DNA from: Dipteris shenzhenensis
Taxonomy: Eukaryota; Polypodiophyta; Polypodiopsida; Gleicheniales
Strand: one strand, 5' to 3'
Length of the DNA: 64,000 nt
NCBI GenBank assembly: GCA_047967505.1
Contig: CM106541.1
Shown here: positions 21,305 through 32,440 of the stretch, piece by piece
Position numbering within the stretch: the first letter of the stretch is position 1
How the letters are laid out: each line of letters starts with the position of its first letter
Made by a program: the position numbers and the translations under genes
The notes under the pieces: model-generated
Seen by the model: the letters and a program-made list of their open reading frames with translations, nothing else
Databases searched by the model: none
Told to the model about the DNA's origin: nothing

Positions 21305-22764
21305 AGTAATCTTCTTTTTTCCTTTTTTTCAGTTCATCATGTGGCTAGGAAGCTCTTCAGGCTCAGCTGATCTTTGGGGTCCATCTTTCAGGAGATACAT
21401 AACCTTTTGGGACACCCTCCCAGTCCTGGGGAGTTATACGGCTACATGACGGGTACTCTAAACACCCCCTAGGAGTTGGCACTAAAGACTCCAAACCACC
21501 CCAACCCCACACCAGCTGAGATTACCCCAGCAAAGTCAACACAGGCCAGTCGACTATACAGCAAAGCCCCTTCCCCCATGCCATCCTATGCCCCTTCCCC
21601 CATGCCGTCAGGAGGCCCTTCTGCCTCGCAGAGCCATCAACGTACTCTTGTGTAGTCAAGACTCGGTTCTCTAGCTATGAGTGGTCCACGTAGTCCCGTG
21701 CATTCTCTAGCTACGAGTAGCCAGTGTACTAGCTCAACATGACATAATAGTAGGCATAGTAGTAGGGAGAGTAGTGGGGGATGCATGGCACAGTGCTTTG
21801 GGAGGGGTGGTGGTGGGGACGAGGATGATTCAGATGATTTAGATGTGCCTCCGGGTGATGACCTACGATCTACTATGACATCACTCAGACAGAAGGCATC
21901 TTGATGGATGCACAGGGGAAGGACATCATGGCCTTCATGTGCTCTGTAATTGCTAACAATTACAGAGATTGCTTTATTCACTACAAAGACCATCCAAAGA
22001 GGTTGGCTGATGAGACCCTCGCTGCTATTCGCTCTAGGTATCCTAACCCCCCCAATGTTCAGTTCATAGATAAATGGGCCAAGTCAAATATTGTTACGAT
22101 ACTTGGCAATAAAAGATCTTCGCTTAAGAGGCAGGCACTAGCGGAGCTTACCAGGCTCGAGGGAGGTCAACCACCAAGGGGCCCACCCCACACCACTCAC
22201 AAGCATGAGTGGAAGAAAGCAATGAAGTCAGCGAAGGAGGAACCCAGTCTGCAGCACATGGAGGCACAAAAGATCCAAATGGAGCAATATGGAAGCGTGC
22301 ATTTTGGAGCAGGGGGTGTTGAATCATGGGAGGCCTAATTTGTAAGTATCGATCTCAAATTATATTGTTTATGTAGTTTATTAGGAGGTTGTTTCTTTGT
22401 ACTAACCCCTCCGCAAATTGTGTCATCTTGAAGCTTGATATCATGGGCAGGTACCCTACTCCTATCGAGAACACCTACCACCGCCACCATCGCAGAGGAG
22501 ATACATGGAGGCACTTTTATAATGATGGGTTGATTACTGAGGAGTAGTATATCTCAGCTACTAGAGCACCCCCCCGGTATTTGAAAGTAATTAAATAATT
22601 TCAATATTATAAGTAAAGATTTGATTTTTCATACATTGATATATGTTGTCCCTTGTTTACAGGCCCCTGCACAAGAAGATGAGGAAGAAGACAAGGAAGG
22701 AGGCAGAGAAGGGAGTGCAGAAGGGAGCGTAGAAGGGAGCAAGGATGTGGAGAACTTAGATTAG
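21305..22764 (+). CDS. Second CACTA gene (accessory, TNPA-like candidate), plus strand
   Basis: Probable exons: a first from about 21337 (MWLGSSSGSADLWG...) through an acidic stretch (21800-21870) and MDAQGKDIMAFMCSV at 21904 to 22341, where the donor is TTT/GTAAGTATC; a second about 22434-22590 (MGRYPTPIENTYHRHHRRGD...) with a possible donor AAA/GTAATT; and a third 22662-22763 (APAQEDEEEDKEGG...ENLD). The frame changes at about 21450 and 21900, and a TAG lies at 22546, so the copy is damaged or exons are missed. The basic middle (KWAKSNIVTILGNKRSSLKR) and acidic tail suit a DNA-binding accessory protein of a CACTA element. The assignment rests on position within the repeats, not on a recognised domain. 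Confidence 0.4.
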
Positions 22765-23039
22765 TCATAGAAGTAGTGCTAGCGACTCTTTTTTGTACTT
22801 AAAGCCACTGGCTTGGCTTCGTGCCTCTTGTATATACACTCCTCTTATTTTTGGTACTTGAAGCCACAGGACATGGCTTAGCTTCGTGCTATATGTACAT
22901 ACAAGCACTTTTTGAGCTATGAATTAATATACACTCTTTTTATTTTTTTGGCTTTCAATTTTCATGTGCAACGTTCTATCAATTAATGCCTTGTGAACTA
23001 AACATTTTGGAGTTGTAATGTTTTATTTGGAATTGTAAT

Positions 23040-23490
23040 TGTCGGCTATAGATGTGCTTGCAAGAGTGCTAATTAAAATGCGGTTGGCTATAAGAATTGA
23101 ATTACACAATGTGGAAATGGGATTCCTGTAACTACATAGCATACATAACATACACAGCATTCTCTTCAAGCACACAAAATTTAAAAAATATTTAGCGCGT
23201 CTATCAAATATATGCGTCTATCTATTCGAGGTAGCATCTATTTATGCATCTATAAACACGTCTATAAACATGTCTACAAATGCGTCTATAATTGTGTTTA
23301 ACGATGCATCTGTCTGTTTTCTAAATTTTCTAGCAGAGCATCTATTTATGCATCTATATGCGCGTCTATAGGCGAATCTGTCTACTATATAGATGCGCCT
23401 TTAGATGCAAGTCTGTAGATGTGCAAATAGATGTGCCCGTAAGTTTTTTTTTTAGTTGAGTGAACACGTCTGTGTGCGCATCTATAGGTG
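23040..23490. repeat. Subterminal repeat block of CACTA copy 2 (right side)
   Basis: About 16 copies of a GCGTCTAT / ATAGATGCG core in both orientations (for example 23197, 23212, 23256, 23281, 23364, 23392, 23416, 23473). CACTA subterminal regions have this form. The exact terminal CACTA motif was not found; CACTAAAT at 23523 is a weak candidate. Confidence 0.65.
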
Positions 23491-23869
23491 CTTTTTCTTG
23501 TTGTGTAAAAACTATATGGTTTCACTAAATTTTAAAAGCTAATTTGCTAATGCCTACAAAAACAACTTTCTTTTTTATTTTTTTCTGAAATGACTTCAAA
23601 ATTTTTTTTTTTTAAATACTATTCTTTACAAAAATAATCCTTTCAAATCACAAATGATAAACCATAAACTAAGAGCTTTGCATTCATCCATTTTGCATCC
23701 TAGTGTGGGTGGATATCACCTGGCCTAAGCAAGCCCACCACCGACACTAGGTCCACTAATTTTTAAAATGATACATAAACTTACAAATTAGATTGGAAGT
23801 TTTTTTTATCCTTTTTTGCTTGTCCTTATTTGTTTTTTTCGAGACTCCAAGTAGAGCTAGATTCTCGGG

Positions 23870-24075
23870 AATGAAAATAGTACGAGGTGGGTGCACAATA
23901 TATATAAGATATTGTACCACACGGTATATCTAGAGTACCATGTGATATGTAGAATGAACCCATGTGGTAGTTGAATTGTACCACGCAGTATATCTATCAA
24001 TGCTCAGTATAGATAAATATTGAGTGGTACTACATCTATCTTCTTTCCGCATGGTCTGTAGTTTTACCATGCAAT
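23870..24075. repeat. Small fold-back repeat, MITE-like
   Basis: Contains GTACCAC(A/G)C(G/A)GTATATCTA twice (23914, 23977) and the complementary GTGGTAC (24030), with ATGTGGTAG between. No target duplication was identified. Confidence 0.4.
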
Positions 24076-24189
24076 AGTGGGCTATAGCCAGTCCTAGTAA
24101 AAAAACATGGTGAGTCCGGTTCAAATCGCTCTAGGGGGGTCCAAAAAACGTAATTCGTCAGTTTCAAACACTCATTTTAATTTCATCCC

Positions 24190-24610
24190 AAATCCCTGTT
24201 CGAAACATGCCCCCTTTGCCTCTAATTTTCTACAATAGAGTTAAATACTTCTTTTTTTATCAATCCTATTGGAAGATGCATTTTAGACAGATGGAGTTGA
24301 GGTAAAGCATTTTCATGAATGTAGTCTTTCAAAATTGTTGTTGTCGCAACCGTTGAGGCTCTTGTTTTGGGCCTTCCTATGTTTCTATGAATGCTAAATT
24401 TTACTCCATAATTTGCTTTATTAGCCAAATTCCAATATGTGCCATGTGATAATCTTGTAATAATGCGATATATAGTATTGCCAATACTTTTTCCATTTAT
24501 AAGAGGCCTAATCTGTTGTCTTGAACTTCTCCTTCTCTTGTCATTTACAAGAAAGCAAGAGAGTCTCGTGAGTAGGTATTCATTTTTTTTTCTCCCTCTC
24601 TTTTGCCAGA
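24190..24610 (-). pseudogene. Fragment of DUF7869-type transposon gene
   Basis: On the minus strand it reads RPLINGKSIGNTIYRI, LSHGTYWN, then TILKDYIHENALPQLHLSKM and LPIGLIKKEVFNSI. This aligns with 36730-37080 of the plus-strand transposase (KPMVNGRPI, LSHGTYWT, TLKQVLEDHALP, LPLGMTKKVVLETI). Only this segment before the DDE-like domain is present. The MITE-like piece at 24626-24842 lies directly upstream. Confidence 0.75.
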
Positions 24611-24625
24611 TGTGTTCTTTCTCAA

Positions 24626-24842
24626 TGGGTTCACTAAATGTAAATCCTCTGTAACACGTGTGTTTAAGGCCTAATTTAAAAGTCCCTTATATGTGAAATT
24701 TTCATGAATAACAAACACCCTTTTTCTATTCAAGATGTGAATAGTCCCTTCAAATGGTACCCTTTAGTCTGTAAAAAAACTTGCAAAAAAAGTCGTTTAA
24801 AAATCCCTTTTGTTGAACCCACATGCTATGGTTAATGCACAT
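24626..24842 (+). mobile_element. Diverged third copy of the GGGGGGGTCACT MITE
   Basis: Shares the order GGTTCACTAAATGTAAATCCTC, CACGTG, AAGGCCTA, AGTCCCTTAT, CCTTTTTCTAT, GTTGAACCCAC with the copy at 13193, but the G7 ends are gone. Boundaries are approximate. Confidence 0.6.
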
Positions 24843-24899
24843 ACATCTATGCTTATAGCATGTAGATCACATTTCTTTTAGCATAACATCTTCATTCAT

Positions 24900-25500
24900 T
24901 ACTCTTATTCTCTTTGAACACACTATTCAAAATTTTTGGATGTGTAAAGTCCAATTTGAGAAATGGACTAAAAAATAGTCCAAAAATTTTCAATATACTA
25001 GTAATGTTGTTTTTTGAACTAGATGTGCCAACTCAAAACAAAAGATTTGATGATTAAGTACTAAGAACATCAATGCATAACCAAATCTCTTACAAAGGTG
25101 GTCTAGTACATAAACATCTTCATAACTTCACAAAAATCTCTTTAAAAGTGGTCTACATAAACATCTTCATAACTTCTTGTGAATTGAGCTACTATCACCT
25201 AAGAACATCAATAGATGACCAATTCTCTTAGAAAGGTGGTGTAAATAAACACCTTTATGTATAAGTGGTGTGCACATACCTTTATGACCATTTCTTTTAG
25301 AAAGGTGGTGTACATAAAGCCCTTAGAAAGGTAGTGTAGATAAATTCTCTTATGTGTAAGTGGTGTACATATACACCACACTTGGTATTAAAAAACACCC
25401 TTAACTATAAAAATACATTTGACATAAAGTTTAAAATACACCATTAAGTATAAAAGGGCCCTCATAACCAATCTTTATACACAATAATGAGAGTAAAGAA
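24900..25500. repeat. Short interspersed repeats with GTGGTGTA(C/A)ATA cores
   Basis: ACATAAACATCTTCATAACTTC occurs twice (25100, 25152); AGAAAGGTGGTGTA and relatives occur at 25231, 25298 and 25325. CACACTATTCAAAATTTTTGGA (24921) reappears reversed at about 41543-41564, and GTGGTGTA..TACACCAC hairpins occur in both places, so this is a dispersed repeat family in opposite orientation 16.6 kb apart. No gene is seen. Confidence 0.5.
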
Positions 25501-25569
25501 ATAAAAAAAGTAGTAAACTTTTTATTAGATATTCGCTTTACATAGAAGTTCAAAACTTGTGATTACAAA

Positions 25570-26110
25570 GCCATCAGCCATCATGTTACTCAGTACCAAT
25601 GTCCTCAATGCCAGGCCCTTGACTACCAAGGTCCTGACTAATAGGCTACTCTAAGACTGTAGTCTAAGTAGCAAGGTCCTTGGTAGTTTGCTCTTCAGTT
25701 CCAAGCACCTGACTAGTAGGCTGCTCTAGAGTCTCATGACCAAGTTCTTGGTGAGTAGGGACCTGGCTACTAGGTTCCTAACTAGTAGGCTGCTCTGGAG
25801 TCTGTAAGGTCATGATAGTTGAAGAACCATCTATGTCTCCTGGTAACTCCTCCTGGTCATGCTTTGCCTCGTCCATACCTTCTTTGAGTAAGGCTTCCTT
25901 GCTTGATCCACTTGCCTGTCCTTCACCCAAGATCAAGGGTGCCTTCCTCACTTTTAATTTCAAGGGAAGTGCTTCCACCTCTTTAGCCTTACCTTTTCCT
26001 GTGACGTGCTGTACTACTGTAACTTCTTGCTACCGCGAGCCTTCCTGTATGATGAGTGGAACCTCCTTGACCAAGGATGTTTTTATCGAAGCTATGCCTA
26101 TATATTAATA
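25570..26110 (-). pseudogene. P2 C-terminal low-complexity tail
   Basis: On the minus strand it reads KGKAKEVEALPLKLKVRKAP, GMDEAKHDQEELPGD and a repeat around E(Q)PTSQ (DNA core CAGCCTACTAGTCAG, three times, 25640-25800), with stops at 25775 and beyond. It lies 220 bases downstream of the P2 frame and could be a last exon. P3 and P4 also have repetitive Thr/Pro/Ser/Glu-rich tails in this position. No protease module is present here. Confidence 0.4.
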
Positions 26111-26327
26111 TAAAATCTTGGCGAAAGTTTTCAAGCTCATTTTTTTAGTTTCACAATATTGGTAGAATGTAGTACTTTTTTATATTTTTTAGTTTAAATT
26201 TTGAAGGAAAAAATGTAAATCCTAGCGAAACTTTAAATTTTTTTGCAAAAAAGTTTCAAATCCTGGCGAATGTTTCAAACATTTGTTTTGATTAGGGCAT
26301 ACAAACTTTCAAAGCCAATATAACATT

Positions 26328-29299
26328 TTAGTTTCTTAACGAAACTAACTTGAAAAAATCATCCATGTCCTTGACTCTAGTTGACAATTGATCACCCTTA
26401 TTCTTTGTGTGGATTTCTTCTTGCTGTAAGTCATCGGATGCAGAGCTTTCATCCTCATCATCACCTGAGCTAGAATCATCACCCTCAGACTCACTACCCT
26501 CTTCTTTGACATTTTCCTCTTCAAAGAAGGTAGTGCAACTGTAATATGTGTCAAAGAACTCAATTTGATGGGGGGTATCAATGACATTTACATTTCTACC
26601 TTGGCGTCGCAATTTCTCAGCAGCAAAACCCATTTGATACAATGCTACTTCCCACCCATCATTCAGTAAATTTTTTGTCATCTCTAGTATCACATCAGGA
26701 TCCATCGGCTTTCTGTAATCTACCATTGCTGCATCAAGCTTAACCTTATTGTCCTCAAAGTAATGAAGCTCGAGAGTCCTTAAAGGAATTTGGATTAGAT
26801 TGCCACCACCCCTAGATAAGAAGCATATCAAGAAAGGCTGCAAGACTTGAATGGAAGTGCCTTCCAAGACAGTCATATGATTACGTAGGACTATACCATG
26901 GTATACTTTTGAAAGTAAATACCCAAATGCAGATGTCAACTCGCATACAAGGCATCCCTTAGTGATTTTGTCATGAACAAGACCAACGTTGATCTTTTCT
27001 TATCTGCCATAGGACCTTTTACGATAAACCGCACAAGTTCAACTATCCGTGACACTGCAAGGTCTTGCAATTCATCTATGAAAAATATGCATGGCTTCTC
27101 CCAAGCATGACCGCTCATTGTTATGAAATGCTCTATATCAATGCCATTGATGTGTGCAAATTTTGTATCATTATCTGATAGCAGGATATCATAGGAGAAG
27201 CTGAATGGAGAACCATCATCTAAACCACCAATTGCTCTACCTTGGGTAGTGGACTGCAAGGCCTTTTTCTTGATGTCCATATATTCTCTCTCAACAACCT
27301 TTGGCATTTTAACTCTTAGATCCTTTGTTGGTGTGGCATCTACATCCATTGAAGCCAACCACTTTCTAGTCCATGTCTTATCAAGGAGGTGACCTAGGCT
27401 AAGTGCTTTCTTCTTATCCACATCAATTGACTTGCCAGCTAACTCATCATCAGATTTCAATAAAAATAATAGTGCCGAGAGAGCAGCCTCACTTTGAATC
27501 ATTCGGGTGACCACTTCATCTAAGTTGCTATGCTTGCTCTTCTTTCCAAAGAAGCAGTCACCACTTAGGATCTTCTTGCATACTTCTTCTGTTATTGCAT
27601 CTGGAACAAACCTTAATGCTCTCCACCAAACAATAGACATCCGTTTCTTTATTTCTTTCCTCTGAGTTGCAATGTGCTCTGGTGCCTCAAAGGATATCTT
27701 CCCTGTTTCATATGCTTGGCAAACATCCATGATGCTCTGAAACACTAAGTCCTCACGGAAGACAATGCAAGTAACATCATCCCTATATCTTACAACGGTG
27801 GTGTTCAAATCCTTTGCCTCAACCTTATTACTTGGTATGCCTTGTGTATTGCTTACAACACCTTTCAAGCATCTATAGTACCAAGTCCTCTTTGCCATGT
27901 ATGCAGATGTAGGTCTCCTGCCCTTCACTGTTTGTGGCTTTCCATAGCCCATCCATAACTCCCTTGCCTTTATCAAGATCTTAGAAAGAGAAGAGCTTTT
28001 TTTCAACCTAAATGGAGGAGAATTCAGCCTTTCTGATTCTAGAATGTACTTTGAGTCATCGTTAAATATGCATATATGACAAATGACCCATTGAAACTTT
28101 TCCATCCACTCAATCTGTGGCAAGTTTCCTTTTCTTCCCTCATCAAGGGTGATCCTGCAAGCTTCACAAAAGTGTTGCCCATCAATGGGCTCAAACCTTC
28201 ATCTTTCCAAGAATCTATTCTTTGCCAGCATGTATCTCTTCTCGATGTCAGTCCCATATCGGCTTTGGTACAAAGCCTCTCCACGAACAAAGTCACTCCT
28301 TCTAAAGTTCTCAAAAGCATCAAGAAAGTCCACACGCTTTTGAAATGTGACAAAAGGCAATGTAGGATCATCTTCTTGAAGTCTCTTAAATGCCATAGGA
28401 AGAAGAGTGATATTAGTGGCAATTGGAGTTCTTGTTTTCCTCGTATCTTCATACAATTTGCGTGCAAATGTCTTATCTATCTTTCTTTGATTTGTGAACA
28501 ACGAAGCTCGATCAATAAGCATTGTGGTCACGCTGAATTGTGAAAATCCCCAAATGTATCCCTCATCCTCTGGAGGATGTAAGTATGCCACACTTATAGA
28601 AAAGTCTTTGAGACTTGTATCTTCTTCTTGCGGATCCTCCTCTTCATCGCTATCCAATTTTTCGCCTGGTTTTAAATAACCTGCACTTGAATGATCTGCA
28701 CGTGGAGTAGGAGTTATTTTTGCTCTTTCTGAGAATAGGTATAGAACTTGAATCTGCTCCACGATCACTCCTTGTTCCTGTGGTTGCAGCAGTCGATGGT
28801 GTAGGTACAGTTGGAGATACTGTAGTTACTCTTGTTGGAGTTACTGTAGTTATCTCCACAGATATTGGCGGTACTTGAGGGTTATATGTTATAGATGGCA
28901 TACTTACTGCTGCACTTACTGCTGCTGAAAGTATAACACCACCACTTGGAAATGCATCCCACATTTTCTTGAATGCTTCTAAGGCACTAAGTTATTCTTG
29001 GGATCCCTCAATTGAATCTGGTAAGGGCTTCAAGAAGTGCTTGTGAGTAACTCGTAACTTGTAAACCACCTCGTCATTCTTTCCTTTGCATACAACTTCT
29101 ATCAAATTGTCTTCTTTAATGTTGATGTGCTACCATTTCTTACTGCCTCTGTAGAATATTTCATGCTTGATACATTCTCTGCAGTGATCACCAAAAAATA
29201 CTTTGATTTGCGCTCCATAAAATACCAAGCATGTTCAAGGTATTTGAAAGACACCTTGGAACCAAAACTGGAAGCCATAGTTTTCTGAAAAACAATCAA
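26328..29299 (-). pseudogene. P-family copy P2 (diverged paralogue)
   Basis: Starts near 29279 (MASSFGSKVSFKYLEHAWYF), runs through LRVTHKHFLKPLP (about 29050) and LSALEAFKKMWDAFPSGG (28990-28935), then, after a frame change or intron near 28700, through EGYIWGFSQF (about 28560), SLFTNQRKIDKTFA, and FEPIDGQHFCEAC (28195-28155) just after an in-frame TGA. It continues YRDDVTCIVFRED (27795), SGDCFFGKKSKH (27545), HAWEKPCIFFIDELQDL (27110-27055) and LVLFMTKSLRD (26985), and a frameshift near 26938 leads to YRKPMDPDVILEMTKNLL, GWEVALYQMGFAAEKLRRQG and NVNVID, ending in an acidic tail and LVSLRN at 26328. Similarity to P1 is roughly one third by eye but collinear. It is the copy in which the KP..L..G..V...G..A..L..GR..N.ID pattern of DNA methylases is clearest. 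It lacks protease exons. Confidence 0.7.
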
Positions 29300-29565
29300 A
29301 AATAAAAAATGAGAATTACACTGATTTTCAAACTCAAAATATTAAATAAATTTCTAATTAAATATCATTTTAAGTTTTATTTATTTTTAATTTTTAAAAT
29401 AAAATAAATTAATTTATTTTTTTCTTTTTTAATTATTTTATTTTAATTAAATAGTTTATTTTTATATTTAAATTTTAATTTAATTTTTTGAATTTTTTTT
29501 TAGTTTTATTTATTTAAACTTTTTTATTTTTTTAAAATAAATTAAGTTAATTAATTTTTTTCATC
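29300..29565. other. AT homopolymer-rich segment
   Basis: Almost only A and T, with runs of T and TTTAATTTAAA-type words. It lies between the P2 start and the C-rich block and could include the P2 promoter. No motif can be defended. Confidence 0.4.
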
Positions 29566-31355
29566 CGCCTCCCCCTTCCCGCCTCCCCGCCCCTGTCCCT
29601 TTCCCGCGCCCTTCCCCTTCCCCTTCCACCTGTTGCGTGTGCAACAAGTGGGGGGTTAACCCTCCTCCCCTCCCTCGTCCCCGCCCCTTCCCCTGCCCCT
29701 CCCCTTCTCAACCCCCCCAACCTCCCCTCCCCGCCTCCCCTCCCCTGCCCCCGCCCCTTCCCCATGCCCCTTTCCTTCCCCTCCCGCTCCCGCACCTCCC
29801 CTCCTCCCTATTGTGTGTGCAACAAGTGGGTGGGGGGGGATTTCCCCCTTAACCCCCCTCCCCTCCTTCCCCCTCCCACCTTCCCCCTCCCCCCGCCTTC
29901 CCGGCCCCCCTCCCTCCTGTTGCGTGTGCAACAGGTGGGTGGGGGGGTTAACCCCTCTCCCCACCCCGGTCGCTCCCCCTCCCTCGCCCCTTTCCCTCCC
30001 CCTCCCTCGTGCCCTTGCCCCCCCCTCCCTGCGCTCCCCTCCCTTCCACCTCCCTGCACCCCTCGCCCCCCCCCACTTGTTGCGCACGCGACAGGGGGGA
30101 GCCCCCTCCCCGCCTCCCCTCCCCCTCCACCCCTGCCCCCTCCCCCTCCCCCACGCCCCTCCCCTCCCCCCCTCCCCATCAGCTCCCCCTCCCCCGTGCC
30201 CCTTGCCCCTCGCCCTCCCCTCCCTCCCCCCTGTTGCGTGCGCAACAGCAGGTGGGAGGGATCCCCCCACCTGTTGCACATGCAACAGGGGGGCCCCTCC
30301 CCCTCCCCCTCCCCCTCCCCCTCCCTGCCCTGCCCCCTCCCCTGCCCCGCTTCGCCCCCGAGGGAGAGAGGGGAGGGCGAGGGGCATGGGGGAGGGGTGC
30401 GGGGGAGAGGGAGGGAAAGGGGCGGGGGGAGGGGGAGGGCGCGGGGAGCAGGAGGGGGCGGGGCGGGCGAGGGGAGGGGGCGGGGGGGGCCCCCTGTTGC
30501 GTGCACAACAGGTGGGGGGGGATCCACAGGGGGGCCCCCCCCTCCCCCTCCCCTCGCCCGCCCCGCCCCCTCCCCCTCCCCTTGCCGCCGCCCCTGCCCC
30601 CGCCCCGCCCCTGCCCCCTCCCCTTCCCCTGCCCCTGCCCTTGCCCCTCCCCTCCCCCTGCCCTCGCCTGCCCCGCCCCCTCCCCTTGCCCCCGCCCCTA
30701 CCCCCTCCCCTTTCCCTACCCCTGCCCCGGCCCCTCCCCCGTGCCCCTCCCCTCCCCCCCTCCCCGTCGGCTCGATGGGGAGGGGGGGAAGGGGGAGGGG
30801 GGGCACAGGGGAGGGGAAGGGGGCGGGGGAGGGGGAGGGGGAGGGGGGGCGCGGGGGAGGGGAAGGGGGCAGGGCGGGGGCGGGGGAGGGGGGGAAGGGA
30901 GGGATGGTGGGGAAGGGGAGCGAGGGGCCGCGGGGAGGGGGGGAAGGGAGGGATGGCGGGGAGGGAGGGGCCTGCAGGGAGGCGGAGGGAGAGGAAGGGA
31001 GGGGGAAGGGCCAACGGGGAGGGATGGCGGGGAGGGAGGGGCCTGCAGGGAGGCGGAGGGAGAGGAAGGGAGGGGGAAGGGGGAAGGGAGGAGAGGGGAA
31101 GGGGGAGGAGAGGGGAAGGGAGGGGAGGAGAGGAAGCTGGAGGAGGGAGGGGAGAAGCGGGAGGAGAGGGGAAGGGAGGGGGAGAGAGGAAGCGAGAGAA
31201 GAAGGGGGAGGAGAGGGGAAGGGAGGGGGAGGGGAGGGCAAGGGAGGGGAGGGAGGAGAGGAGAAGGGAGGGGAGAGAGGAAGCGGGAGAAGAGGGGATG
31301 GGAAGCAGGAGGGGAGGGATGAGAGGGAGGGAGGGAGGGAGTACCTAGGTGGAGA
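29566..31355. repeat. Strand-asymmetric C-rich then G-rich low-complexity block
   Basis: The plus strand is C-rich (with T, few purines) at 29566-30355, G-rich at 30356-30490, C-rich again at 30530-30770 and G-rich (GGGGAGGG units) at 30778-31355. The switch at about 30757-30790 is a hairpin-like CCCCTCCCCGTCGGCTCGATGGGGAGGGG. A ~60-bp unit around GGCCTGCAGGGAGGCGG is duplicated (about 30965, 31028). Seven islands of TGTTGC..GCAACA sit in the C-rich parts. Long open frames on both strands here are composition artefacts. G-quadruplex, i-motif or long hairpin structures are possible. Confidence 0.85.
29631..30515. repeat. Seven TGTTGC..GCAACA palindromic islands
   Basis: Located at about 29631, 29810, 29916, 30078, 30231, 30270 and 30494, with forms such as CCTGTTGCGTGTGCAACAGG, CTGTTGCGTGCGCAACAG and TGTTGCACATGCAACA. 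The arms are kept while the centre varies. Each is followed by G-rich sequence (GGTGGGTGGGG). They are the only non-monotonous elements of the block. Confidence 0.8.
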
Positions 31356-31780
31356 GGTGGTGGAGCTCCAGGAAAGTTATGAGAGAGAATGAGGAGAGTT
31401 GTGAGAGAGAATGAGGAGAAGTAGAGTTTTATAGGAAATGGGTAGCTTTTAGGTCGTCAACATTTTTAGTTTTTAAGGTTTTTTAAGTTCTTTTAGGTTC
31501 ACTATAAGTAGAACATTCTTCATTCTTTCTTTCATTCAAAGATCATTCGTTTACACTCCACGCTTCTCTCCTCTTAACCTGTTGCAGGATTCTCAAAAAT
31601 TTTCAAAATGTTGCAAGAGGTGAGTTCATTTCTAACCTATTGCATACGCAAGAACTTCTAAGAATCAAGTTTTTATAAATTTGAATTTTTTTTCAAATCA
31701 GATCCTTTTCTCAAAAACTTGTGTGTACGCAACAACTTAAAAAACCATTTTTGCATTAAATTTTTTTTCCCACAAATTTT
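31356..31780. other. Transition segment, unassigned
   Basis: Contains GAGAGAATGAGGAGA twice (31383, 31408), TTTTTAGGTT-like words, TATAAGTAGAACATTC at 31504 (TATA-like) and single ATTGC..GCAA elements (31640, 31718). It may be a promoter or leader, but no coding frame follows. Confidence 0.3.
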
Positions 31781-32440
31781 TCTCTTTACCTCAAACTCTC
31801 ACAAAATTTCTCTCCTAACCTATTCTATTACAAATTTCTCTCTCAACCTCAAAACCACTCAAACCTCCCTATCTATTGCGTGTGCAACAACTTCAAAACA
31901 AAATTTAATCATAAATCTCTCCAAAAAACTCCTTTAAAAAAAAGCAATCTATTACAAATTTCTCTCTCAACCTCAAAACCACTCAAACCCTACCTATTGC
32001 GTATACAACAACTTCAAAACAAAATTTAATCATAAATCTCTCCAAAAAACTCGTCAACCAAAAAAAAATTCCTATTACAAATTTCTCTCTGAACCTCAAA
32101 ACCACTCAAACCTCCCTACCTATTGTGTATGCAACAACTTCAAAACAAAATTTAATCATAAATCTCTCCAAAAAACTCCTCAAAAAAAAATAAAAATCTA
32201 TTACACATTTCTCTCTCAACCTCAAAACCACTCAAACCTCCCTACCTATTGCGTACGCAACAACTTCAAAACAAAAATTAATCATAAATCTCTCCAAAAA
32301 ACTCTTCTCATGACACTTTATTACAAATTTCTCTCTCAACCTCAAAACCACTCAAATGTCCCTACCTATTGCGTATGCAACAACTTCAAAACAAAATTTA
32401 ATCATAGATCTTTCCAAAAAACTCTTCTCACGACACTTTA
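31780..32440 (+). repeat. ~123-bp tandem repeat, five copies
   Basis: Repeats begin CTATTGCGTRYGCAACAACTT at 31873, 31994, 32120, 32246 and 32366 (periods 121, 126, 126, 120), each followed by CAAAACAAAATTTAATCATA, an A-run, and CTCTCTCAACCTCAAAACCAC. Each unit has one (A/T)TTGCG..GCAACA element, a form of the palindrome of the preceding block. Variation is mostly in A-run length and single changes. No coding potential. Confidence 0.9.

Noticed and set aside
20846-21449. Open frames of Ser/Leu/Phe/Pro in the C/T tract
   Set aside because: Pure polypyrimidine sequence cannot make stops on the plus strand; three overlapping frames are all open. The very end (from 21337) is kept only as a possible exon start.
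29656-31392. Very long open frames (up to ~540 codons) on both strands
   Set aside because: They lie in C-rich/G-rich low-complexity DNA without A/T to make stops, overlap in several frames, and encode only Pro/Ser/Gly/Arg/Glu. Composition artefacts.
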